Positions 52,774 to 61,469 of a stretch of DNA of 64,000 nucleotides are shown in pieces. The stretch comes from Pseudomonadales bacterium (GTDB lineage: Bacteria; Pseudomonadota; Gammaproteobacteria; Pseudomonadales; UBA5518). Position 1 is the stretch's first letter; each line of letters begins with the position of its first letter. The DNA lies in contig JACKOP010000003.1 in the NCBI GenBank assembly GCA_024234165.1, forward strand, positions 620,001 through 684,000, in the 5' to 3' direction. The position numbers and the translations under genes were made by a program. The notes below the pieces were generated by a model. The model searched no databases, was not told the DNA's origin, and worked only from the letters and a program-made list of their open reading frames with translations.

Positions 52774-55026
52774 ATGCCGTTGCATCGCATTGCCTTGCTC
52801 GTTGCCCTCGCCCAGGTGGCAGGCGCTGTTGCCGACGACACCGCACCCGCACAGGAATTCGAGGAAGTACTGGTGCGCGGCGCGCGCGTCGAGCTGCTGC
52901 AGGCGGTGGGAGCCTACAGCGTCGATGGCGCAGCGCTGGCGCGCATGCGTGCCTCGTCGAGCGACAGCGCGAAGATGCTGCTGAACGTACCGGGGGTGCA
53001 TGTCTGGGGCGCTGGTGGCGTATCCAGCCTGCCGACAGTGCACGGTCTGGCCGACGATCGCCTGCGGATCAAGATCGACGGCATGGACCTGATCGCCTCC
53101 TGTCCGAATCACATGAACCCGGCCATGTCGTATCTGGACCCGTCGCAACTGGCGGCGCTGCACGTCTACGCGGGAATCGCACCGGTCAGCATGGGCGGCG
53201 ACAGCATCGGCGCGACCATCGTCGCAGAAACCGCCGCGCCGCTGTTTGCTGCACCCGGACAGCGCCCGGTGCTGGAGGGCGAGGCGGGTGTGCTCTATCG
53301 CAGCAACGGCCATGGCAAGACCGCCAACCTGGCGGCAACGTGGGCCAGCACGAACGTGTCGCTGAACTATACCGGTGCCACCTCGCAGTCGGACAACTAC
53401 GTTGCCGGCAAGGCGTTCAAGACCACGCGCGAGACCGGCCGTGCCGGCCACACGCTCGACCTCGACGAGGTGGGCTCATCGGCGTGGAAGACCCGCAACC
53501 ACACGCTCGGACTCGCGGTGCGCAACGAGCGGCACCTGCTGCACCTCGGCGTCGGCTACCAGGACATGCCGTACCAGCTCTACCCGAACCAGCGCATGGA
53601 CCTGCTGGACAACGAGCAGAAACGGATCAACCTGCGTTACCAGGGCTCGTTCGACGCGGTCGCGATCGAAGCGCGTGTCTATCGCGAGAGCGTCGATCAC
53701 TTGATGGATTTCGGCGACGACAAGCGCTTCTGGTACGGCAGCAACTCGGGCAGTGGAGCGCCGTGCGCACCGATCCGCTTCAGCGGTGACCCTGCCGGCA
53801 CCTGCGCGGCCGGCATGCCGATGTATACGCAGAGCACGACCGTGGGTGCGCTGCTGCGTGCCGACCTGAGACTGTCGCCGGAAAATCTGTTGCGCATCGG
53901 CGCCGAATACCAGTCGTACCGGCTCGACGACTGGTGGCCCGCATCGGGCGGCGCCATGGGGCCGGGAACGTTCTGGAACATCCGCGACGGTGAGCGTGAT
54001 CGCAAGGCGCTGTTCGGCGAGTGGGAGGCGCACCTTGCCGCCGACTGGACTGCGTCGCTCGGCCTGCGCTACGAGCGCGTCACGACCGATGCCGGGGATG
54101 TACAGGGCTACAGCAGCGCGATGAATGCCATGGGTGCGCAGTACGCCGACAGTCGGCGCTTCAACGCGCTCGACCGTTCGCGCGGTGACGACAACTGGGA
54201 TCTCGCCGCACTGGCGCGCCGTGTGGTGTCACCGCGTCTCGACGTCGAGTTCGGCTATGCGCACAAGGTGCGGTCGCCGAACCTCTACGAGCGCTACACC
54301 TGGTCCAGCTGGGCAATGGCCGCGACGATGAACAACTTCGTCGGCGACGGCAACGGCTACGTGGGCGATCCGGCGCTGGATCCGGAACAGGCGCATACCG
54401 TGTCTGCGGCCCTGGACTGGCATTCGGCCGATCGCAGCCGCCAGTTACGGATCACGCCGTTCTACACGCGTGTCGAAGACTATGTCGATGCGATCGCACG
54501 CCCCGGCTTCGCGGTCGGTGCGTTCAATGTGCTCGGCTTTGCGAACCGGTCCGCGCGCCTGTACGGCGTCGATGTCTACGCACGGCTGCCGATCGCGCGT
54601 ACCGGTATCGGTGAAGTGGGCGTCGAAGCGCTCGTGAACTACACCGACGGCAAGAACCGTGACAGTGGCGACGGTCTCTACAACATCATGCCGCTGAACG
54701 CGAAGATCGCGCTGACGCACCGGCTGGGAGGCTGGGACAACGCGCTCGAGCTGGTGCTGGTCGACGCCAAGGACGATGTTTCCGCTGTGCGCAACGAGAT
54801 CAGCACCGGCAGCTACCAGTTGCTGAACCTGAACCTCAGTCACAACTGGTCGCGAGTGCGCGTCGACCTTGCGATCGAAAACGTGCTCGACGAGTCCTAT
54901 GCGCTGCCGCTCGGCGGTGCGTACATCGGCCAGGGCACGACGATGAGCATGAACGGTGTGCGGTGGGGAATCGCCGTGCCGGGGATGGGGCGTTCGTTCA
55001 ACGCCGGTGTCACGCTGCGGTTCTGA
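52774..55026 (+). CDS. TonB-dependent copper receptor, OprC/NosA-like
   Basis: A 750-residue outer membrane receptor. A short signal region (MPLHRIALLVALAQVAGAVA) is followed by the plug domain (DSAKMLLNVPGVHVWGAGG, LRIKIDGMDL) and a 22-strand-type barrel ending in Phe. C110-x3-M114 in ASCPNHMNPAMSY and H309-x-M311 in VDHLMDFG correspond to the CxxxM and HxM copper ligands described for OprC. It should therefore bind or import copper using TonB energy. It lies after regBA and a long inverted repeat. Confidence 0.85.
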   Translation: MPLHRIALLVALAQVAGAVADDTAPAQEFEEVLVRGARVELLQAVGAYSVDGAALARMRASSSDSAKMLLNVPGVHVWGAGGVSSLPTVHGLADDRLRIKIDGMDLIASCPNHMNPAMSYLDPSQLAALHVYAGIAPVSMGGDSIGATIVAETAAPLFAAPGQRPVLEGEAGVLYRSNGHGKTANLAATWASTNVSLNYTGATSQSDNYVAGKAFKTTRETGRAGHTLDLDEVGSSAWKTRNHTLGLAVRNERHLLHLGVGYQDMPYQLYPNQRMDLLDNEQKRINLRYQGSFDAVAIEARVYRESVDHLMDFGDDKRFWYGSNSGSGAPCAPIRFSGDPAGTCAAGMPMYTQSTTVGALLRADLRLSPENLLRIGAEYQSYRLDDWWPASGGAMGPGTFWNIRDGERDRKALFGEWEAHLAADWTASLGLRYERVTTDAGDVQGYSSAMNAMGAQYADSRRFNALDRSRGDDNWDLAALARRVVSPRLDVEFGYAHKVRSPNLYERYTWSSWAMAATMNNFVGDGNGYVGDPALDPEQAHTVSAALDWHSADRSRQLRITPFYTRVEDYVDAIARPGFAVGAFNVLGFANRSARLYGVDVYARLPIARTGIGEVGVEALVNYTDGKNRDSGDGLYNIMPLNAKIALTHRLGGWDNALELVLVDAKDDVSAVRNEISTGSYQLLNLNLSHNWSRVRVDLAIENVLDESYALPLGGAYIGQGTTMSMNGVRWGIAVPGMGRSFNAGVTLRF

Positions 55027-55029
55027 TCC

Positions 55030-55059
55030 GCCTGACCGCAAACAGCCTGACCGCAAAGA
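55030..55059. repeat. Short tandem direct repeat after the receptor gene
   Basis: GCCTGACCGCAAA occurs twice at 15-bp spacing (55030 and 55045), in the 99-bp gap before the ThDP enzyme gene. Its meaning is unknown. Confidence 0.6.
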
Positions 55060-55125
55060 AATCGCCGCGGTCCCGGACGTTGTGCTAGCCTCGCGACTGC
55101 GACACGGCGAGCGGAGGCACCGAAC

Positions 55126-56865
55126 ATGACGACTGCTGTGAACGACCGTCCGGATGGCGGGGAGCTGCTGGCACGCACGCTCGCTGCGGCAGGCGTGGAG
55201 CGCATCTTCGCATTGCATGGCGGGCATCTCGAATCGTTCTGGCAGGGATGCCTGTGCCACAAGCTGCAACTCACCGATTTCCGCCACGAGGCTTCGGCAG
55301 GACACGCGGCTGACGCCTACGCCCGTACCACCGGGCGTCTCGGCGTGTGCGTCATCACCTCGGGACCGGGGTTCACGAACGCGATCACCGCGATCGTCAA
55401 TGCCTACCTCGACGCCATCCCGGTGCTGTTCATCGTCGGATCGCCTCCGCTGCGCGACGTGGAGACCAACCCGCTGCAGGGCGGTGTGGACCAGGTCGCG
55501 ATGGCGCTGCCGAGCGTGAAGTGGGCGCATCGCGTCACTCACACCGAACGCATACCCGAGCTCGCCGCACAGGCCGTGCGCACCTGTCTGAACGGACGGC
55601 CGGGTCCGGTATTGCTCGAAGTGCCGATCGACGTGCTGCACATCCCGGTTGCCGCGGATCTGGTGCAGCCGCCGCGCGGCCTCAACGTGCGTACCGCACC
55701 GGCGCCGGCGCCGCAGGATGTGGCTGCGATCATCGCGATGCTGCGTACGGCCGAGCGCCCGGCGCTCTTGGTCGGCAACGGCATCCGCTTCAGTGGCGCG
55801 GAGCCGGAGCTGCGCCGCTTTGCCGAGGCGAGCGGAATCCCGGTCTTTTGCGGCGGTCACGGCTACGGAGCCCTGCCCTACGATCACCCGCTCTGGGGCA
55901 AGGATTTTGCGCTGTTGTCGCTGCTCGCGATGACCGGGCAGCCTGGCACCGACGGGGTACTGGTGGTCGGTGCACGCTTCGGCATGTTCACCGGCGGACG
56001 TCTGGGTACGCCGATCGCGCCCGGGGTGCCGGTCGCGCAGATCGATCTCGAACCGTCGGAGTTCGGGAAGTTGCGTGAGGTGAACATCCCGGTGCTTGCC
56101 GATGCGCGCGAGGCTTTGCGCGCGCTCGCCGACGCTGCCGCGAGGATCGACTGGCCGGACCGCTCGCAGTGGGTGGCAGCCGCCACGGGGGTGAAGCATA
56201 TGACGGGTGCGGCCTTCGGTGCTCCGGATCCCGAGGCGTCCCCGCTGCACCCGTATCACGCGGTCGCTGCGATTGCCGATGCGGCACCGCCGGGTGTCAT
56301 CTACGTCGTCGACGGTGGCGAGGTTTCGGCCTGGACGCATATGGTGCTGCGCGTAGATGCGCTGTGGCAGTTGATCGGTGCGGGTTATCACGGCTGTCTG
56401 GGCGTGGGGCCTGGAATGGCGATCGGTGCCGCGCTCGGGCATCCGGGCACGCCGGTGCTGCATATCACCGGGGATGGTGCGGTCGGCTTCCATATCCAGG
56501 AGTTCGAGACGATGGCACGCCTGGGGCTGCCGATCGTCACGGTGGTGCTGAACAACGGGCTCTGGGGCATGTCTGCGCACGGCCAGGATCTGATCTATGG
56601 CCGTGAGCAACGGGTGATCTGTACCTTGCCGGATACGCCGTACGAAGCGGTTGCGGCGGCGTTCGGCTGCCATGCCGAACGGGTGGAACGTCTCGCCGAG
56701 CTGGCGCCGGCGCTGCGTCGCGCGCTGGATTCCGGGCGCCCGGCGTGCATCAACGTGCTGATCGATCCCCGCGAGATGCACCCGAGCATGCCGGCGACGG
56801 TCGGTGCCGACAACCCGGGCGAGAACGAGATCATGATCCCGTATTACGACAATATCCGGCTCTGA
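55126..56865 (+). CDS. Thiamine diphosphate-dependent enzyme (acetolactate synthase / 2-hydroxyacyl-CoA lyase superfamily)
   Basis: A 579-residue three-domain ThDP enzyme. The PYR domain holds the catalytic Glu in DFRHEASAGHAADAYAR, the central domain covers residues ~200-340 and the PP domain has the Mg/ThDP motif ITGDGAVGFHIQEFETMARLGLPIVTVVLNNGLWG. It lacks an adjacent ilvH, so it is unlikely to be biosynthetic acetolactate synthase. The C-terminus MIPYYDNIRL is distinctive. A lyase acting on a 2-hydroxy- or 2-oxoacid is possible; no substrate can be assigned. Confidence 0.82.
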   Translation: MTTAVNDRPDGGELLARTLAAAGVERIFALHGGHLESFWQGCLCHKLQLTDFRHEASAGHAADAYARTTGRLGVCVITSGPGFTNAITAIVNAYLDAIPVLFIVGSPPLRDVETNPLQGGVDQVAMALPSVKWAHRVTHTERIPELAAQAVRTCLNGRPGPVLLEVPIDVLHIPVAADLVQPPRGLNVRTAPAPAPQDVAAIIAMLRTAERPALLVGNGIRFSGAEPELRRFAEASGIPVFCGGHGYGALPYDHPLWGKDFALLSLLAMTGQPGTDGVLVVGARFGMFTGGRLGTPIAPGVPVAQIDLEPSEFGKLREVNIPVLADAREALRALADAAARIDWPDRSQWVAAATGVKHMTGAAFGAPDPEASPLHPYHAVAAIADAAPPGVIYVVDGGEVSAWTHMVLRVDALWQLIGAGYHGCLGVGPGMAIGAALGHPGTPVLHITGDGAVGFHIQEFETMARLGLPIVTVVLNNGLWGMSAHGQDLIYGREQRVICTLPDTPYEAVAAAFGCHAERVERLAELAPALRRALDSGRPACINVLIDPREMHPSMPATVGADNPGENEIMIPYYDNIRL

Positions 56866-56948
56866 GGAACTGTTCGGGCCCATGCCGGTGCAAGCGTTGC
56901 GAACGCGACCGCCGGGGCGCCTTTCGGTCAATTCACCAGGAGCGTGTG

Positions 56949-57722
56949 ATGCGTGCACAGCGAATCGTCTGGCTTGGTGCGGTGACCGTACTCGGCTGCC
57001 TGCTGGCGGCCACGAGTCCGGCCAGGGATTTTCGCGACGTGCTCGAGGGCGTCGCGCAGAAGGCGACCACTCCCGCTGCCGCGGTCGATGACCGCGAGGT
57101 CGGTGCCGGGCTCAAGGAGGCGCTTGCAAACGGTGTCAGTCGCGCAATCAAGCAACTCGGCCGCCAGGACGGCTTCTGGAAGAACGACGCGGTTCGTATC
57201 CCGTTGCCCAAGGCGCTGCGCAAGACCCGTAGCGTGGCCGAACGGCTCGGGCAGGGTGAAAAGTTCGACGCCTTTCATCGCAGCCTGAACCATGCGGCCG
57301 AGCAGGCCGTGCCGCAGGTGGCCGACATTTTCGGTAACGCGATCCGCCAGATGACGCTGAGTGACGTGCGCGACATCCTCGCCGGAGGCGATCACGCAGC
57401 GACGGACTTCTTCAGGCGCACCGCTGGCGCTGCGCTCGCCGAACGCATCGAACCGATCGTGGCCAAAAGCACCGATGCGGTCGGCGTCACGCATCGCTAC
57501 AAGGAGTTGATGGCGTCAGACACGGTCAGCGACGCGCTCGGCAAGCTGCAGGGTCTGGGCGGCCATGCCAGCCAGGACTCGCTGGATCTCGATCACTACG
57601 TCACCGAGCACACCATCGACGGCCTGTTCCACGTCATCGCCGAGCAGGAGGCAGCGATCCGCAACAACCCGGCGGCACGCACCACCGATCTGCTGAAGAA
57701 GGTCTTCGGGCGCGGCGGCTGA
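56949..57722 (+). CDS. DUF4197 family protein, exported
   Basis: A 257-residue protein. A signal peptide covers residues ~1-24 (VWLGAVTVLGCLLAATSPA). The body matches DUF4197: VGAGLKEALANGVSRAIKQLGR, GFWKNDAVRIPLPKALRK, FHRSLNHAAEQAVPQVADIF and DVRDILAGGDHAATDFFRRTA. It is probably a periplasmic all-helical protein. The function is unknown. It lies 83 bp after the ThDP enzyme gene, same strand. Confidence 0.85.
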   Translation: MRAQRIVWLGAVTVLGCLLAATSPARDFRDVLEGVAQKATTPAAAVDDREVGAGLKEALANGVSRAIKQLGRQDGFWKNDAVRIPLPKALRKTRSVAERLGQGEKFDAFHRSLNHAAEQAVPQVADIFGNAIRQMTLSDVRDILAGGDHAATDFFRRTAGAALAERIEPIVAKSTDAVGVTHRYKELMASDTVSDALGKLQGLGGHASQDSLDLDHYVTEHTIDGLFHVIAEQEAAIRNNPAARTTDLLKKVFGRGG

Positions 57723-57948
57723 GAGGGTGTGCGGGTAGCGCCTGGCCTGCGCTGCCAGCCGGCGCAGCGCGGGCCTCCAGCACATCGCACGACAGCCACA
57801 GGGACAGCATCGCCAGCGAGAACACCGGCTTTTGCGCCCAGAACGGCCGGCATGCTGCTGACGGTCATCGGTCGGGGCAGTGAACAGCACCAATCCGCCG
57901 GTGCAACGCACGCTTGCGGGCCAGCGTGCGGCAAGCAAGGAGTCGCCC

Positions 57949-59421
57949 ATGAGTGTGGCAAGCAGCTTCACCCTTTCCGATCCCGACCTGCTGCGCGAAC
58001 GCTGCCTGGTGGGAGGCGAGTGGCGCGATGCCGACAGCAAGGGCCGCTGTGAAGTCCGCAACCCGGCCACCGGCGAGCTGCTTGGCACGGTACCGGACAT
58101 GGGCGCAGCCGAAACGCGTCAGGCGATCGAGGCGGCACACGCGGCATTTCCCTCGTGGGCGGCGAGGACGGCAAAGGAGCGTGCGCAACGGTTGCGTCGC
58201 CTCTACCATCTGATGATGGAAAACCAGGAAGACCTGGCGCGTCTGATGACGGCCGAGCAGGGCAAGCCGCTGGCCGAAGCGCGTGGCGAGGTCGCGTATT
58301 CGGCCAGCTTCATCGAATGGTTCGGCGAAGAAGCCAAGCGCATGTACGGCGATACCATTCCCGCCCATGCCGCTGACAAGCGCATCCTCACGATCCGCCA
58401 GCCGGTCGGCGTGGTGGCCGCGATCACGCCGTGGAACTTCCCGTCGGCGATGCTGGGTCGCAAGCTCGGTCCGGCACTCGCCGCCGGCTGCACCGTGGTG
58501 TGCAAGCCGGCGTTGCAGACGCCGTACTCGGCGCTGGCCATCGCCGCATTGGCCGAGCGCGCCGGCATGCCGCCCGGCGTCATCAACATCGTCACCGGCC
58601 GTGACGCGGCGGCGATAGGCACGGAGATGACCTCGAATCCACGGGTGCGCAAGCTCAGCTTCACCGGCTCCACGCTGGTCGGCAAGCGGCTCGCGGCCCA
58701 GTGCGTGGACGGACTCAAGCGTGTCTCGCTCGAACTCGGTGGCAATGCGCCGTTCATCGTGTTCGAGGATGCCGACCTCGATGCCGCGGTGGAAGGAGCA
58801 ATCGCCAGCAAGTACCGCAACACCGGGCAGACCTGCGTGTGCGCGAACCGTCTCTACGTGCATGCCGGCGTGTACGAGGCGTTCGCCGCAAGGCTCACGG
58901 CTGCGATCGGCACGTTGCGCGTCGGTGACGGACTGGCCGGTGCCACCGATCAGGGGCCGTTGATCGACGAACAGGCACTCGCCAAGGTCGAGGAGCATGT
59001 GGCCGATGCAACCGCCCGTGGCGCTCGCGTGGCAGTTGGCGGCAAACGCCACGCGCTGGGTGGCACCTTCTACGAGCCTACCGTACTGCTCGACGCGAAT
59101 GCCGGCATGTTGATCGCGCACGAGGAAACCTTCGGGCCGGTTGCACCGCTGTTCCGGTTTTCCGATGAGGCCGAAGTGATCGATCTCGCCAACGCTACCG
59201 AAGTGGGGCTGGCCGGGTATTTCTATACGCGGGATCTGGGCCGTGCCTTCCGTGTCGCGGAAGCGCTCGAGTGCGGCATCGTCGGGGTCAACACCGGCCT
59301 GATCTCGACCGAGGTGGCTCCCTTCGGCGGCATCAAGCAGTCGGGCATCGGTCGTGAGGGTTCGCGCTACGGACTGCATGATTACACCGAGCTCAAGTAC
59401 GTCTGCATCGGTGGCGTCTGA
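57949..59421 (+). CDS. NAD(P)-dependent succinate-semialdehyde dehydrogenase-like (GabD family)
   Basis: A 490-residue aldehyde dehydrogenase. The N-terminus CLVGGEWRDADSKG, ITPWNFPSAMLGRKLGPALAAG (cofactor-binding), SLELGGNAPFIVFEDADLD (general base Glu) and NTGQTCVCANRL (nucleophilic Cys) are visible, and KQSGIGREGSRYG is near the C-terminus. AAGGAG lies upstream of the ATG at 57949; the frame extends back to 57880 without ribosome support. It oxidises a semialdehyde to its acid, with succinate semialdehyde as the family's usual substrate. Confidence 0.88.
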   Translation: MSVASSFTLSDPDLLRERCLVGGEWRDADSKGRCEVRNPATGELLGTVPDMGAAETRQAIEAAHAAFPSWAARTAKERAQRLRRLYHLMMENQEDLARLMTAEQGKPLAEARGEVAYSASFIEWFGEEAKRMYGDTIPAHAADKRILTIRQPVGVVAAITPWNFPSAMLGRKLGPALAAGCTVVCKPALQTPYSALAIAALAERAGMPPGVINIVTGRDAAAIGTEMTSNPRVRKLSFTGSTLVGKRLAAQCVDGLKRVSLELGGNAPFIVFEDADLDAAVEGAIASKYRNTGQTCVCANRLYVHAGVYEAFAARLTAAIGTLRVGDGLAGATDQGPLIDEQALAKVEEHVADATARGARVAVGGKRHALGGTFYEPTVLLDANAGMLIAHEETFGPVAPLFRFSDEAEVIDLANATEVGLAGYFYTRDLGRAFRVAEALECGIVGVNTGLISTEVAPFGGIKQSGIGREGSRYGLHDYTELKYVCIGGV

Positions 59422-59485
59422 TGCGTGGCCGTGTCGTTCCGATCGCGCAACGTGCAGCAGGAGCCAGGCTGCGCGATCCCGACCC

Positions 59486-61371
59486 CCCAAGTTCCGCAGC
59501 TAATCACGCAAGTGTTTGATTTGACTTGGTGACGTAAGTCAAAAATGCCACAACAAGCGCTTCAGGCGGGTGCTTTGACGGTCAAGGCCTCGAAGAGTTG
59601 GAGTTGCTGGGGTGTGATCTTGCCAATACCGGTCAGGTGTTGCGTGCCGATAGTGACGCGGTGCTGCTGGATTCGCCGCAGCAGCTCCAGCGCGGTCTTC
59701 GGGCTGTGGACGCTGCCGTGCTGCTTCAAGCGCATGCGCATCACCCGATACAGCAGCAGCGCCAGGAAGCAGATCAGCGCGTGCGCGCGGATGCGATCCG
59801 GGAGGCGGTGGTACACCGGTGCAATCGCAAGGTCGCTCTTGAGCACCCGGAAGCCGCGCTCGATGTCGGCCAGGCTCTTGTAGCGCTCGACGATCTGCGC
59901 GGCTGTAAAGTCCTCGACATTGGTCAGCAGTACCAGCTTGCCGTCGAAGGTCTCCGCGCGTGCGATGGCCGCCTCGTCGAGGGTATAGCTGAAGCGCTCG
60001 GCGTGGTATTGCGGCTTCACGAAGCGAGTCAACTCGGCCTCGGCAACGGCTTGCTGGAAGCGGCTGTAGGCACCGCGGTCGCTGGCCTTGCGGCCGCGTT
60101 CGGTGAGGCCTTTGTCCTGCGCGTCGAGCTTGGCGACAAGCTGGTCGGCGAAGGCTTCCAGTTCGGCGATGCGTTGGTGGCGGCTGGCCGTCTGCTCGGC
60201 CGCTCGGGTCGGATCGTGCGCGACCACCAGCCGGTGCTCGGCGAAGCGGCCTTCGGCCAGACCCTCGCCGAAGCTCATCGCATCGAGCGTGCCGCCCAGC
60301 TCTGCGTAGCGCCGTGCCGGCACCGCCAGGATGAACTGCAACTTGCGCTCGGTCTGCCGGGCCAGCTCGCCGATCTGGGCGATGTTGTCCAGACTGAGCA
60401 GACCGCGGTCGGCGACCAGGATCACCCGCTCGACCGGGAAGCGCGCCAGCACCTGTTCGAGCATGGCCTTGAGGGTGGCGGTCTCGGCAACGTTGCCGGC
60501 ATGCACGGTGTGCATCAGCGGCAAACCCTCGGCCGACTGCACCACGCCCAGCACGAACTGCCGGGCGATGCCGCCAGTTTCCTTGTTCATGCCATAGGCA
60601 CGTACATCCTCGGGAACATGGCCCTCGCCGTGGATGCGCACCGTGGTCAGATCGTAGAACACCACCGACAATTGCTGATCGAGCATCGGCCGCAACAGCT
60701 GGGCCACCTTCGCCTCGACCTTCCCGGCGCGATCCATCAGCGCATCCAGCGTGCGCAGCAGGTGATCGTGCGAGACCGCCTCGGGCATGCCCGGGATCGC
60801 CACCGTCTCCAGCCATTCCAGACAGCCGAGCTTGGAATCGGGTGCACACAGGCGGTTGAACACCATCGCCCGCACCATCGCCTCGGCATCGAATGCGCGG
60901 CGCGAGGAGCGCAGGGCCTGACGTACGGCATCGCCCAAACCCAGACTCGACCACAGTTCATTCAGGGCATGCACATCGCCCAGCGCCCGTGCCGAGTCGT
61001 ACTCCGGCACGGGTGCCGAGATCGGCACGCGACCGAGCGCACGCTGCAAGCCGTGGATGAGTGGATCGAGTTTCTTGCCGTCCAGCTCATCCAGGCGACC
61101 GAGGTTGGCGACCACGCGCTGGCGCACCCCGGCCTGGGTGCGGAAGCCTTCGACGAGTTGCAGGTAGCTCCGGCCGCCGGAGCGGGTGATGCGCGTGTAC
61201 ATGTGTCAACGCTATCACATGCCAACCCGCCATTAAAGCCATCAAAACGTTAAGGCGTGACACAACACGATTGTCTGGAAATCGGGCTTGCGGCACGCCC
61301 AAGTCGTTGAAATCATGGAGTGTGGCTAGCGGCGACCCCGCCAAAACCGGGCACGAAGTGCGGAACTTGGG
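59486..61371 (-). mobile_element. Intact IS1634-family insertion sequence (1886 bp)
   Basis: The ends are perfect 13-bp inverted repeats: CCCAAGTTCCGCA at 59486-59498 and its complement at 61359-61371. Both are flanked by the 6-bp direct repeat CGACCC (59480-59485 and 61372-61377), a clean target-site duplication. It carries a single full-length transposase on the minus strand. It inserted between the convergent gabD-like and acyl-CoA dehydrogenase genes. Intact ends, duplication and frame indicate recent movement. Confidence 0.93.
59562..61202 (-). CDS. IS1634-family DDE transposase
   Basis: A 546-residue IS4-superfamily transposase. The DDE residues appear in VVFYDLTTVRI (first Asp), VILVADRGLLSLDNI (second Asp) and YKSLADIERGFRVLKSDL (Glu). 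The N-terminus MYTRITRSGGRSYLQLVEGF and a helical region at ~60-130 are typical. The frame is uninterrupted and ends about 76 bp from the left inverted repeat. Confidence 0.95.
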   Translation of the reverse strand: MYTRITRSGGRSYLQLVEGFRTQAGVRQRVVANLGRLDELDGKKLDPLIHGLQRALGRVPISAPVPEYDSARALGDVHALNELWSSLGLGDAVRQALRSSRRAFDAEAMVRAMVFNRLCAPDSKLGCLEWLETVAIPGMPEAVSHDHLLRTLDALMDRAGKVEAKVAQLLRPMLDQQLSVVFYDLTTVRIHGEGHVPEDVRAYGMNKETGGIARQFVLGVVQSAEGLPLMHTVHAGNVAETATLKAMLEQVLARFPVERVILVADRGLLSLDNIAQIGELARQTERKLQFILAVPARRYAELGGTLDAMSFGEGLAEGRFAEHRLVVAHDPTRAAEQTASRHQRIAELEAFADQLVAKLDAQDKGLTERGRKASDRGAYSRFQQAVAEAELTRFVKPQYHAERFSYTLDEAAIARAETFDGKLVLLTNVEDFTAAQIVERYKSLADIERGFRVLKSDLAIAPVYHRLPDRIRAHALICFLALLLYRVMRMRLKQHGSVHSPKTALELLRRIQQHRVTIGTQHLTGIGKITPQQLQLFEALTVKAPA

Positions 61372-61469
61372 CGACCCGGGTGCCGTTCATGTCGGGCTTC
61401 GGTGGCACCACCGTGATGATGTTTTCGACCGGTGCGGTCTGCTACGGCGTTGCCGTGAGGGGCATGCTT

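Noticed and set aside
54445..56958. 837-codon minus-strand reading frame
   Set aside because: It is antisense to the TonB receptor and ThDP enzyme, which both have clear motifs; it has no recognisable domain.
59422..59485. Gene interrupted by the IS
   Set aside because: Joining the flanks across the CGACCC duplication gives no convincing protein; the insertion is between convergent genes.
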